Positions 11,789 through 22,678 of a stretch of 64,000 nt of DNA are shown here, piece by piece (within the stretch, counting starts at the first letter, position 1; the number at the start of each line of letters is the position of its first letter). This DNA comes from Teleogryllus oceanicus. Its lineage: Eukaryota; Arthropoda; Insecta; Orthoptera; Gryllidae. Both the position numbers and the translations under genes were made by a program. The stretch covers positions 28,105,087 through 28,169,086 of the forward strand of contig CAXIVR010000008.1 in NCBI GenBank assembly GCA_964035755.1, written 5' to 3'. A model generated the notes under the pieces. That model was not told where the DNA came from. It worked only from the letters and a program-made list of their open reading frames with translations, and searched no databases.

Positions 11789-11880
11789 GTATCGACTGTC
11801 TGGTTTAGCGTCTCAATTTCTCACTACATCCTAACAATCTAACTTCGTTATTTTTGCGTGGTCTTTCGCGCCATTCCATT

Positions 11881-11917
<37 letters not shown>

Positions 11918-12039
11918 TGTGTTGTGTATGTGTGTTGTGTATGTGTGTTGTGTATGTTGTGTTGTGTATGTGTTTGTAGTATGTGTGTTGTGTATGTGTG
12001 TTGTGTATGTGTTGTGTATGTGTGTTGTGTATGTGTGTT

Positions 12040-12100
<61 letters not shown>
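11881..12100. repeat. GT microsatellite with internal GTGTTGTGTAT units
   Basis: Pure gt runs at both ends (about 11885-11915 and 12046-12100) flank about 130 bp of tgtgttgtgtatg variants. The CVCV and THTH frames across it are repeat artefacts. Confidence 0.95.
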
Positions 12101-12101
<1 letters not shown>

Positions 12102-12204
12102 AATGACAGAGACGCGAGGACATGCGCGACGTGTGCATCGCGATGTCTTGTACCTAGCGTTTAGAGGCGCGGCTCCTTTATACTCGCGCCAAGCGATGTC
12201 ACTT

Positions 12205-12908
12205 CTCTGACCTTCTCTACGAAGCCCTACGTCTTTCTTCTTTCAACCCATTAACTGGCTCCCTCCAAATAGTACCGTGAAATATCTTGGTCTAAACATG
12301 GATACTAAACTGAACTGGAACCAATACATCAATAGTAAAATACAGCTAGCAAAAAATAAGATACACCAACTAAAACCCAACATTAATCGATCTTCACATC
12401 TCCCACTTCCAACCGCCATAACATCTACAAAACTATCATAAGAACACTCCTCCTTTACGCTTGCCCAGTTTGGATCTCCGCTGCCAAAACAAATCTAAAC
12501 CAGTTCCAAATAGTCCAAACCCAGTTTCTTAGAACTATCACAAATGCTTCTTGGTTTGTCACAAATTAACAGCTCCATAAAAATTTCCTAATTGACTCTA
12601 TACAACACCATATGACATATCTCACTACCCAGGTCTATCATTCCATACCTCAAATTTCATACCTAGACAACTTCAGACTCCGGAAAACTCCTCATAGAAC
12701 CAGAATAAAAAATAGATATCCATACCAGGCATTCCTAATCAAATTTTCGGAAATAGATTGTTTTTAGAGATGTCTGGAGAAGAATTCCTTACCCAAATTA
12801 GTTTGTTGTTTAATTTTAGGTAAATTAGAATGTAAGCCATCAGTACTTATGAAAAGTGTATTATGTACTGAACTATGTATGCTCTGTAAAAAACATTTAA
12901 TAAAAAAA
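12205..12908 (+). mobile_element. Jockey-like LINE 3' fragment, frameshifted, with A tail
   Basis: From 12277 the plus strand reads VKYLGLNMDTKLNWNQYI, the hallmark segment after the reverse transcriptase palm in Jockey-type elements. After a frameshift, from about 12438, it reads RTLLLYACPVWISAAK, then LNQFQIVQTQFLRTITNA and SWFVTN. The remaining ORF is broken by stops. A 3' UTR follows and ends in aacatttaataaaaaaaa at about 12908. The order and spacing match the minus-strand fragment at 1.7-2.0 kb, so both probably belong to related families. Confidence 0.75.
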
Positions 12909-13262
12909 AGTCTCCCTTTTCTAACCTGCGCTTGCCTCGTCTGGGGAGGCAGTGCTGGCTCTTTCATCAAACACCTACACATCTTCCAAAACAGAGTCTT
13001 GAGAATAGCTGTAAACGCTCCATGGTTATTTCAACAACCAACTTCATAACGACCTGATTTCCCAACAATCAATTTCCGATCTCAGTAGGTTTACTCAAAA
13101 TATAATTTTCCAGCCCAGAATATTTTTCATCTAAGCAAAACTTCCGATCTTCTTCAAACAAGAATTCGCTCCAGACTTCCCAAGGATAAATTTCGCCATC
13201 TTAAACTCCTATAAGTCCTACATTCCTACTCTATTTACATATAATAAAAAGATTTTAGTATA
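12909..13262 (+). mobile_element. Second Jockey-like LINE 3' fragment, 5'-truncated
   Basis: Directly after the A-run of the preceding fragment the frame reads FLTCACLVWGGSAGSFIKHL, then HIFQNRVLRIAVNAPWLFQQ. This is the same reverse transcriptase C-terminal block as at 12.44 kb but clearly diverged. Stops follow, and a short 3' part ends near tataataaaaag at about 13250. It is either a later 5'-truncated insertion into or next to the first element's tail, or a duplicated segment. Confidence 0.65.
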
Positions 13263-15390
13263 ATAAGGGGGAATTCAATGCCACACTGCTAAACGTTTGA
13301 AGAGTTCCAGAGGGTTACTCTCTTTATTTGTAATAATGTGACTAATAACTAATTCGAATTCACCAGTTTATGCATAGTGGAAAACTCTGTCGTTACTATT
13401 TAATTTTATGTGATTAAACTGTTAAAAAACTAAATGAAAATTGATTACATTGATTGATTTAGAAATAGGTTCACGTAATCTGCTGAAGCGGAAAAATTAG
13501 TTTTTCTGGAAGATTCTGTTTTAATCTTTTATTGTATCAACAGTCGCAAAGTGTCAGAGAAAGTATCAAGTAATTCATATTTCTTACAATCGCAAAACTT
13601 TTGGCCTAAAAATAGACCCTCTTTTACCTGGGTCCGCCTACACTGTGGGCCTTGCGTGCCCGAACGTAAAGTCACTGACCTGGTGACTAATTCTAAAAGA
13701 AAAGAGGAAAATGGCAATGACATGAGAGAAGAAGTTTTTATCGGACTTTCAAATCTAGGTTTTTTAAATTTTCTATTGTCTTTAACTCTATGCATCAGCT
13801 AAATGAATATTTAGTATATATGGAAATTGTATGAAGCTGTATTTTGTATGCATTTACGTGACTGAAAACGGAATCAACGAAATGCAATCAATACTTCGAA
13901 GACACTTTGTTGAAATTCTCCGAGGAATAGCTAGTCTCAGCAGTGTTCTTTTCGTGAAGTTAATAATTTTGGAACGTTTGGTTCTCTTCTTGGTGATTGT
14001 ATTGAGATATACAAAATTTCTCTACATTAATATCTGGCAAAGATCTTAGCGTCCGGCTTGCTGGGTCAATGGGTCACGATATATTATAATCCTTATTACC
14101 TTTATAATGGATTAAAGGATCCGCAGACTATACAGCGCAGCTGGGAATCTGAAATAGAATGATTCTATTCCTAGTTCATTACTGTTTGGGTTGACTAAAT
14201 GAAAGATCACTTTCTTTTCTAAAGAACAAAATTTAACAAAGTTTATTGTTACCTTTTTAGCAAACAATTTAGTGAATTTAATAAAATGATTTGATGTTAT
14301 GCCTTTGATCAAGATATCTTTGAATTTACAATTTTATACCGCGGTTAACTTATCTATTCTTCGTTGATGTCCCTCGTAGACTTCTCAGTCAAAATATCTT
14401 GCGAACTTGCCGTAGTCCAAAGTCCCATGAAATCCTCTTCTGCCCCTATCTAAGCTGGTCTCAAACTATCAAAATTATCAGTCCCGATTACGTCCTATGA
14501 CATAGTCCCGAAATCTATTACTGGATTACTACTCCCGACAAAGTCCCAATTTATGCATCAATATTACTTCCACATGCAATATCTGCAATATCATTTACTG
14601 TCCTTAAAATTTCACGATCTGATAACCCGATTCTGACTATCTGTATTATACTCGTTCCTTCTCACGAACCTACGATCAGTTCAGAAACGCGATGCCGGTC
14701 CGAATGAAATCTTCCTGCATGATTCACCCTCGAAGACTCGTATTAAACTACCTTCCTCTTTTTCATAACATTTGACCGTCCTTCTCTCACCCAGCCAATC
14801 CATACGTTCGTTATATTTTGGTGTAGCTGACCTGTCGATCGTCTAAACTTCTTCGCCCAATCCCAAATTTTCTACTTTCGGCATCCAGCCACCTCTTAAT
14901 GTATTTACACAAAACAAAAACTACATTGTTTATTCACGGTCGTTGCTAAGCCCTTGCTCTCGTGATATGCATGTTCCACCATATAGTCTACAAATAAATG
15001 TTAGTTTATTTTCATGTGACATATCGGTATGTCACAGTATTGTTAAGAAATTAGCTCTATTAATCGGTATGAAGCAATCGCGTTTATCTGTAAACTGTAT
15101 TTCGCTGGGTAGCTACTTGTTTTCGAGGAATTCTTTTAATGGTAATTTTTTTTAAACAGAATCAAATATTTGTAGGATTTGGGAATTAAGGTTTATTTTG
15201 GAGCAAACGGTCATGATTCTTGAACTATTGAATAACGTACTACATAACGTTTTATTTTTAATGTGTGTAAGTAATTTTCTTTATGTGTAACGTTTAGCGA
15301 GGAATCAACTGAACACAAGGTGAGAAAGGGTCTTCTCAGCTATGCGGTGGAGGATTGCATTCTATTAAATAATGATGAGAATTCACTAAA
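13263..15390. other. AT-rich stretch, no gene recognised
   Basis: No transposon ends were found. Around 14410-14560 the word agtcccg or agtccc recurs several times in about 150 bp without a fixed period. Frames at 13551, 13831 and 14943 have no recognisable motifs. Confidence 0.45.
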
Positions 15391-15397
15391 TAATTGA

Positions 15398-15483
15398 CTG
15401 ATTGTGTTTTTATTTTACTTTGCAGGTGAGTTTCTGTCTTCCTGCTACCGTAGAATTTGATGTAATGCTGAGAACCGGTGAGT
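15398..15483 (+). promoter_or_regulatory. Candidate recursive splice site 1 with 52-nt RS-exon
   Basis: A branch-point-like ctgat (A at 15401) and a T-rich tract precede CAG at 15423-15425. GTGAGT follows immediately (15426-15431), so the acceptor regenerates a strong donor. A second GTGAGT begins at 15478, defining a 52-nt potential RS-exon (15426-15477). Known recursive splice sites have exactly this acceptor-donor juxtaposition, and many are first recognised through a short downstream exon. The assignment is inference from motif form, since no host gene is visible in the window. Confidence 0.5.
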
Positions 15484-15564
15484 GATGTCTTTAAAAATTA
15501 ATTATTGTATTTTACCTGAAAGACGATTGAAAAAATCGTCACTATTACCTTGACTAATTACCAC

Positions 15565-15567
<3 letters not shown>

Positions 15568-15605
<38 letters not shown>
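15568..15605. repeat. (AAT)n microsatellite
   Basis: Pure aat repeats end in a short A-run. Confidence 0.95.
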
Positions 15606-17584
15606 GTACTAGCTGTTAGAATCGCTGAAAATTTCATGTCTATTGACAAGAACTGGATTTTAAAACAATTTTGCTAATTTTGCGTGAGTTTTTCCTGTAT
15701 TTCTTGTAAACCTCTCATTTACTGCGATTCACCACATCTCCCAACATCACGCGTCTAAAATTACTAACCATCCTCCGTGACTCAAACGCTTTTCATTGTA
15801 ATAATTACACAGTGAGCTGCAGTTAAACATCAGCACGCAGCCAACGTGGTAGTGTTGGCGTTGAAAAGAGCTTTGTGAACAAGCCGCAGTACGAGCTGGG
15901 TGATTGATTTACAGTACGGCTTGTATTGGTTGTTTCTGCTCCGTGAACGTAACACGTGCGTGATACGCCACCGATAAATAAATTTATATTTTTTGCTTCA
16001 CATTTCATTGTTTGTTCCTGTGCCGCGTGCAGAGTTATTGGTTTTGCAAAAGCTTCCTGACTGGAGGTTTTTTTTAACTGAATCGTTTAATCTGGGATTA
16101 TGACGGGTAATTGTGAATTGTAATACGAATATTTGATATATTGCAGTTAATATTATGGAAGTGTGGGAAAGATTTTGTTAAACTATCCTTCCGGGCGAGA
16201 AGATATTGCAACTGGAAGGAAATCGCCGTGTTCCCAAGGATTTCTTAGGAACATAATTATATTTAAACTGAAAGATGACAAAATAAATCCACACCATTCT
16301 AATGCTTGTATGTAGTATGGTTTGCCATTTCAGGTATATCGAGACATCTCTGCGTCGAACGTTACCGAATGTTGTCCAAATATGTGCATGTTAGTACGAA
16401 ATCAGAAGACATTAATTGACATAAAAAGAGCCCAAAGGATTCCCAAAAAATTGCGTGGATCGTTAATGCCTTAGATATGGTCTGGTCTCTCTCGTTTGGC
16501 AAAATGAAATGGTAACAAACTGAAATTTGTTTTTGACTTAAATAATTTGGCAGAATGAACTCAGTAATATCAAGTAACAAGGCTGCTCTTCTTTTTATAA
16601 GTAATTCTCTTCTTCCATAAAATAATATAGAATATTTTAATGTATTGGGTTTATGTGTATATGTCTAATGTATATATTTTATTGTAATTATACGGTACCA
16701 AATGTTTACTTATAACCTTTACGAAAATAGGATGAGTTTAGAAAAGGACAGCCAATTGTTTTTGATAAATGACTCATCTTTGCGTAGATGAATCCAATTC
16801 ACGAATGATTCTCTTCGCAACGAGTTATGCATTGTATTTTGTAGGTATATCGCTGTTCATAATGGTATTGGTATGTTAATACAATGCAATAAAAAATAAT
16901 GGAATGTTTTACAATGAATTATAATGGTGTATTTAAATTTCTTCAGTATTACTTTCGAGTAAGATATATAATTACCTAATATTGTGACGGTGCCCAGTAC
17001 TCCCTCTGAATTGATTTCTTAATTTGGGTGGTTAGTTCGGTTTTTGTAGTATAATTGGGCGCTGTTATACTTACAATCACAGGGGGTTGTATCTATTTAT
17101 TTCTCGTGGGCTAAGGAATATACCCTCTATGAGGATTCAGTTGGTAAATACCTCTATTTATGTTAGGAATTTACTATTTTGTTGGTTAATTAATTTAGAA
17201 ATAATAACACCTTCTTTACTGAATTAATATTCCACCGACATGAAGTTCGGCGCTATTCATTTATTTAAATCAATTTTTTAATCTTTTTTTCTAATAGATT
17301 TTTAATAAAACTCAGTTCTTATTTAAATTTATTCTTTTTATCTAATGATGATGACCATCGAAATTTCATGATACTTCATTCTTTTTATAATCTTTCTCTC
17401 TTAATTTAACTTATTGACTATGGCATTCTTGGCTTTGAACAATTCAATAATGCAAAGTCTTTGTATGCTTAATTACTAAATTCCTGTTGTGAGAAAATAC
17501 TGATCTCTTGATGAGAAGAATCAATCGCCCATTAAGCGTCCTCCATTCCACCATTTCTTAAAGACCCACACTAATTTCGTGTCA
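15606..17584. other. AT-rich stretch, nothing recognised
   Basis: AT-rich DNA with short frames only. Two acceptor/donor-like words (tttcaggtatat at 16329 and tttgtaggtatat at 16841) are weaker than the candidates listed separately. No repeats were detected by eye. Confidence 0.45.
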
Positions 17585-17747
17585 GCTCATCGGTAGTTTT
17601 CCGTGGTTTCTCCGATCAACACCAGGCGAATGCCGGAGCAGTACTCTAACAAACGGGCCACGGACGCGCGCGATCTTTCCTTCCTCTTCCTTGTCCTACC
17701 TCCCCTTCACACACTTATCCTAACATGCACTACACTACCACATATTT
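17585..17747 (+). mobile_element. SINE-A copy 3, internal fragment
   Basis: The copy starts at gctcatcggtagttttccg and follows the family through aacgggccacgg and ccttcctcttccttgtcc to acactaccacatat. There it ends in a T-run at 17744-17755. The head and the whole 3' half are missing. Confidence 0.85.
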
Positions 17748-17929
17748 TTTTTTTTCGAAACCCCACATTATTTTGACAACTCAACATATTACATAAGTGT
17801 TATGTCATAAATTTCTTTATTTATTTCCACCGATATTTTTATGGTAATATTATGCATCATGATATCTTTAAAAAGAGCATTTCTATTTTCATTCTTCGGA
17901 CAAAATCCCCATACTTTTAAATTTAGACG

Positions 17930-18340
17930 CACATCAAACATTAATAGCAGTTTTCCGCGAAGCGAAATCCAAACCACGCTTGTATTAACGCGCGAAATGA
18001 TTAGACGTTCGGCGCGTAAATCGCGTACATTACTTGAAGCGAACGTGGCCGGGAATAAATGCTCTTTGCGAAAGCGCAATTTCGGGGTATCTGATTACTT
18101 TTTCAGCGGCGGTGGCGTTGCCGTAAAAGTAATTAAGCGTATTAAGAGCGCGCGATCGGGGGACATGGGACGGCGCTGTTCGCGACACGGCACGCGGCGC
18201 GTGCATTTTACCATCGCGCGCTGTTTTGCCGCGAATTAGGAGTTCCGTTCGAGTTAATTTAATTCGCTAAATTTGCGGTCCGCGAGCCCGACACTCGAAC
18301 GGGCTGTAACGTCGCGAACGGCGCGCGAGCGGCTGGGGGG
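17930..18340. other. CpG-dense, non-repetitive island
   Basis: Many CG and CGCG words (ttaacgcgcgaaatg, gttcggcgcgtaaatcgcg, cgcgacacggcacgcggcg) are mixed with taattaa and aattcgc stretches. Unlike the other GC-rich islands it is not built from short tandem units and has no strand bias. This could be an unmethylated CpG-rich regulatory element or promoter. The 132-residue frame at 17841-18239 has no recognisable domain and is probably not coding. Confidence 0.4.
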
Positions 18341-18459
18341 AAAAAAAATTACCGTGTGTTAAACGGAAAATTAATTGTAGAGCAAATTAACTTGCCCCCC
18401 CCCCGCGCCGCTGCAGCGCCCACGCGCAACTTTTTCTCGCCGGATTGCACGTGGTCCAG

Positions 18460-19015
18460 GGGAGGGGGTGGTGATGGAAAGGTGTGGTGCTTGAGGAAGG
18501 ATTGTGGAGGAGGGAAAGGGGTGTGGATGAAGTTAAAGGTGTTTAGGAGTGTGGATGAGGTTAAAGGTGTTTAGGGGTGGGATGGTTGGGGGTGTGAGTG
18601 TGAATGGAGATGGAGGTGGGGTGTGAGTGAAATGATGAGGTGGAAGTGAATGGAGATGAGGATGAGAGTGCGGATGAAGGTGGATGGGGCTGTGGATGAG
18701 GTTGAAGTGAAGTTGAATGGGTGTGAATCGAGAAAAGATCGTGCCGGATAGTGAAGGTGAGGAGATCGATGGGGAAGGGAGGTGGTGTGTGGATGAGGTG
18801 GAAGTGAAAGGACTGGGAATTTGTGATGGAAAAAGGGTCGTGCCGGATAGTGAAGGTGAGGATGACATAGATGTTTTTTCGTTTCGGATGAAAATGGGAA
18901 TGGGAGTGTGTTTGGAGGTGGAGGTGGTGTGTGGATGAGGTGGAAGTGAAACGGCACTGAATTTGGGGTGAAGGATGAAGGTGAATGCGCAGGTGAGGGA
19001 AGAGATGGGGTGAAG
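18460..19015. repeat. Diverged purine-rich tandem repeats (GTGGATGAGGTGGAAGTGAA-like)
   Basis: The plus strand is purine- and GT-rich and carries recurring blocks. gtgccggatagtgaaggtga occurs near 18740 and 18840, and gtggatgaggtggaagtgaa occurs near 18790 and 18932. The period is roughly 20-25 bp nested in 100-140 bp. The long Pro/His/Ser frames on the minus strand are by-products. Confidence 0.75.
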
Positions 19016-19029
19016 GTAGTTGCGATGCG

Positions 19030-19240
19030 CTGACGAAGGCAGGCGGACAGAGGTGGGCAGGGACGTTGGCATTAACGCGTTGAGGAGGCAAATGCGTGGG
19101 CGCGCTCTGACCGCGGGCGCGGAGGCGGGGGGGGGGCGGCGTCCTCGCTGGCGCGCGGAGAAATATCTCGTCTCCTTCCCCTTCCTGTTTTGTTTTTGCT
19201 GCGCTTCGCTCGGCACGGCGTTCCTGCGTTCATAACGAGG
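19030..19240. other. Short GC/CpG-rich island
   Basis: ctgaccgcgggcgcggagg and the neighbouring CpG-rich sequence follow directly after the purine-rich repeat. No gene is recognised. Confidence 0.4.
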
Positions 19241-19564
19241 CTCTGGTGCGGAGTGTCATAACGAGACATGTTTCTCTGTCGTGGTGCACAGGATCTTCCC
19301 TGGAAAGGGAAGAAAACCTTTTGGAAAATAAGCTGTGTTTTTATTGTCTGAATTCACTCTGTTGCTCTGCTTTGTACCTTTGTGGAGTTTTATCTAGCAA
19401 ATTGTCTTATGGTGTTTGATTCAATATCCTTTTAATTATTTACATATAACTAATAAACATATCGTATCGTGAAACTACTTAGTATTAGTTACCTTCGATT
19501 ACAATCATCGATCAACCCCTGGTAGAAGAAAGAGATGAATGGTTATAAACAAATTATTTCTCTT

Positions 19565-20067
19565 GATTGATTGATTGTTAGTAATTCCAGGCTTGTCAAT
19601 TACAGAAGTCATTAGTCCCGCAAGTGTAGTTTTCCTTTTTTTAATCTGGAAGTGGCAGTGATCTTCCCCTACTGAATAGTGAGATCCGGCGCCGACGTAA
19701 TATAGCGAGGTTTTCACCAACAATGTATCCCTCACCAGCTGGGCAGACCTCGCCGGAACACGTTCTAAGTTCCCTACCGGTCTCCCTGCATGTGTGGGAG
19801 TGTAGTGCATGTTAGTGTAAGTGTGTATGTAAGGGGGAGAGGATAGGACAAGGAAGAGGAAAGATCAGGCGCGGTCCGTGGTCCGTTTGTTAGGGTACTG
19901 CCCCGGCACTCGCCTGGTATTGATCGAAGAAACCATAGAAAACTACCGATCAGAGCAGCCGGCCACTAGAATTTTCCTCCAGACAGCGACTGAATACGAC
20001 CTAGCTGAAAGCTAGTGTCGAAAATCTACCGCCGTTGCAACTGAAAACTCGGATCTCTCGGTCTCAT
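19565..20067 (-). mobile_element. SINE-A copy 4, 5'-truncated
   Basis: It reads in reverse: gattgattgatt tail at 19565, then the conserved body (ggacaaggaagaggaaagat, gaccgatcagagcagccgg equivalents), ending where the B-box region has decayed (about 20040-20067). The A-box end is absent. Confidence 0.88.
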
Positions 20068-20520
20068 TCTCTTTAAGTTTGTGAAGTGAACCTGTATCGA
20101 GTAATACGTATTAGAAGACAACTGATTAGATGACGTTAGAGTGCGTTTTGAGGTGGGGGGGTTGCTGGCGATTGTCGCATCCAGAGAATTTAGTGTACTC
20201 AGCCAGAAAAGTAATTTTATACTGTCAGGAACCCAATTATATCTTGCTGCTTGATTTACGATTTTCAGCCCTAAATATTGAAATAGAGTAAATCGGAAAA
20301 TGAAATTTTCCTAATAACATTTTTACAATTTTATTCATTCATATTCAATTTAGAATATATGTTGTGAAAGTGAATATGGTATTAGCTTCACTTACAGTTC
20401 CTAATTGCATCCATGCTTGAAATTTGAACATTCACCTGGAGAATACTGGGGGATAATAACAACTATTTAGAAGTAACGTCAGGTCTTAGAATGTTAGAAA
20501 TGTTTGGTTGAGGAAAACTC
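20068..20520. other. AT-rich spacer, nothing recognised
   Basis: Unique AT-rich sequence between two SINE-A copies. Confidence 0.45.
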
Positions 20521-20658
20521 CGCAAGGCGAAGGGTTGATCGGCGCCGGGTCTCGCCATCAAGTGGGGGATGATGACCTCCACCTTCCGCGATGAAAACAT
20601 CACACAACAGACCTAAGACTTAGCAGTTGGCGCGCCCGGAATCCGAATCAATCATCAA
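20521..20658 (+). mobile_element. SINE-A copy 5, 3' end only
   Basis: gttgatcggcgccgggtctc matches the SINE-A 3' region (gtcggcgccggatctcgcc). It continues through the dinucleotide-rich link to cagttggcgcgcccggaatc and an aatcaatc tail. It runs straight into the tandem array that follows. Confidence 0.75.
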
Positions 20659-21170
20659 TCAACCGGGAATTGTTGGGGCTGCCGTCGACCCGCCGCCCAA
20701 AGGCTTATGACCTTAGAGTTGGCGCGCCCGAATCACGAATCAATCAACCGGCTTTGTCGGGGCTGCTGTCGACGCCGCCCTACACTTAGAGGCCTAATGA
20801 CCTTAGCAGTTGGCGCGCCCGGAATCACGAATCAATCACTCAATCAACCGGGCAATTGTTGGGCTGCCGTCGACGCCGCCGCGCACTTAGAGGCCTAATG
20901 ACTTAGCAGTTGGCGCGCACAGAATCACGAATCAATCAACCGGGCCATTGTCGGGGCGCTGTCGACGCCCCTACACTTAAGGCTCTTAGAGTTGGCGCGC
21001 ACAGAATCACGAATCAATCAACCGGGCCATTGTCGGGGGCTGCTGTCGATGCCCCTTACACTTAGAGGCCTAATGACCATAGTAGTTGGCGTGCCAGGAA
21101 TCACGAATCAATCACTCAATCAACCGGGCTATTGTCGGGGCCGCTGTCGACGCCGCCCTTGCTTTACCCC
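20621..21170 (+). repeat. SINE-derived tandem satellite, about 91-100 bp x 6
   Basis: The word ttggcgcgcc or a close variant recurs at 20628, 20719, 20810, 20910, 20992 and 21086. Each unit carries the terminal about 45 bp of SINE-A (taatgaccttagcagttgg and onward, with an aatcaatcaac tail). This is fused to a GC-rich spacer around gtcgacgccgcc and cacttagaggcc that is not in the SINE. The array arose by tandem amplification of a SINE end plus flanking DNA. Confidence 0.88.
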
Positions 21171-21174
21171 CATC

Positions 21175-21500
21175 AGCCCGTCCGCCCGCAGCGACCCGGC
21201 CACGGGCGCCGCGCGCCGCGGTCGCTCTGGCGGCGTTTCGGAATGGCGCCCTCCCTCGATTAACCGTAATCATGTGCGCAACGAGCCATTGCGACTCGCT
21301 TGATAGGCGCCACTTCTCTTGTCACCGCTTCGACGCATGGCGGCCCTTTGGGGGCCATTTGCGGCCGGTCACGCGCCAACGCCGGCGCCAGCGCCAGCGC
21401 CGCCGCGCCACAGCGGCGCGCCGGCCCGCGCCAACCTCCCCCGACCGGAGCTGGTTGGCGAGCCGGCTCGGCGCAATTATTTTGTGCGCTCCACTGCGGC
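21175..21500. other. CpG-rich, mostly non-repetitive island
   Basis: It holds ggcgccgcgcgccgcgg, gcggccctttgggggcc and cgccggcgccagcgcc words plus a more balanced core near 21245-21330. Overlapping frames in several phases show no domain. It follows the SINE-derived array and ends at the AT-rich boundary near 21500. Confidence 0.4.
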
Positions 21501-22630
21501 CAAATGACCGGAACGGCATGGAAAATATGTAGATAGTAAATGGTGGGACTGTTGTTTATTGCGTCTCTCTCGAAACTGAATTGTTATCCTTTCATTTAGA
21601 CGTGTTTTAAAAGATAGAAGAATGCACAAAAGCTTGTTGTTATCCGTTTCATTGTTCGGCACGCTTTAAAATGAAAGGGAAGTAATGGTGTTTTTTGATG
21701 AATTTACGGCATTACATTCTTTGGATATGAATCGAATTAAAAAGGGCCTTTTAAACAAACCACAAAATCCTTTAAAACTTCATCATTTATTCTTTTCAAC
21801 TCATTCAAAAAATTTTCGTGGCATTCAGAATCACCAAAGGCATACTAAAAGCATTTGTGTAATGTAAGCATCCTCTAAAATAAATTGCAACAATGCGTGT
21901 TAACTTGGTTGCTAAAGCGTTTCATTTTGTTACTCTCATGATTAATTATTTCAGTACGTACTTTTAATAATAATAAAAATAAATAATAAACATAATAATC
22001 AATGTTAATAAATATTTATAACTACATAAACTACTACTAATAACATTATTTCTACTTACAATCACTGTATAATATTAATTATAAAATACTGAATCTAATG
22101 ACCTTAATTTATTTTGTCTTAATATAATTATTCTAAAGTTACTTATCCTTACATTTCTACTTATATTCGCCTTTCAATGATTTGCATTAGTCATGAATTG
22201 AACATGATTAATTTCTCTAATTAAACATTGTCCTGTTTCCTGAGTCTCAGTTCTGTCTCTTTTCGATGTGCCTCTTCCTTTGGTTTTGGTTATTAAGTTG
22301 TGTCGACATTTCCTACTGAAATGATTTAAGGCGTTTATTCAACATTATTTATCCTTCTAGATCTTCTAGTGTTTCTCATATTTTCTGATCAAGAATAATA
22401 TACAATTACTTATCGTTACATATTTACTTTGAAATGGGTCTAAGATTTAGTTTTAGTAATGAATGAAAATGGCTTGTTAGATCTGCTATAATATAACAAT
22501 TGTCTGATTCTGTGATATAAAATAGTGAGAATTAGATTAACAGTCTGAATTTAAAACATCTTAAATGAAAGGAGTGAATTAAAGAAGAAAGAATGAGAAG
22601 AAGGAGACCGATTAGTCTTGTATATTGTCG
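21501..22630. other. AT-rich stretch, nothing recognised
   Basis: Strongly AT-rich with aataata runs near 21965-22050. A purine-rich patch (aagaagaaagaatgagaag) lies just before 22620. Confidence 0.45.
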
Positions 22631-22678
22631 ATTTATTTTCAGGGAAATTACTATGCAATTGAAGGATGCAAAGTAAGT
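22630..22678 (+). other. Candidate 30-nt microexon (22643-22672) with splice sites
   Basis: tttattttcag ends at 22642 and GTAAGT starts at 22673. The 30 bases between them are a multiple of three and in one phase read GNYYAIEGCK without a stop. The exon is on the same strand as the two candidate recursive splice sites and lies between them. The branch point is weak, the pyrimidine tract is short, and I cannot match the peptide to a protein, so this is tentative. Confidence 0.3.

Noticed and set aside
14400..14560. Recurrent AGTCCC words
   Set aside because: No constant spacing or palindromic arrangement. Probably chance or a much-decayed repeat.
16320..16345. tttcaggtatatcg as a third recursive splice site
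   Set aside because: The donor half (GTATAT) is weak and there is no second donor downstream.
17841..18239. 132-residue frame in the CpG-dense island
   Set aside because: No homology I can recognise, and the opposite strand is also open. Composition explains it better than coding.
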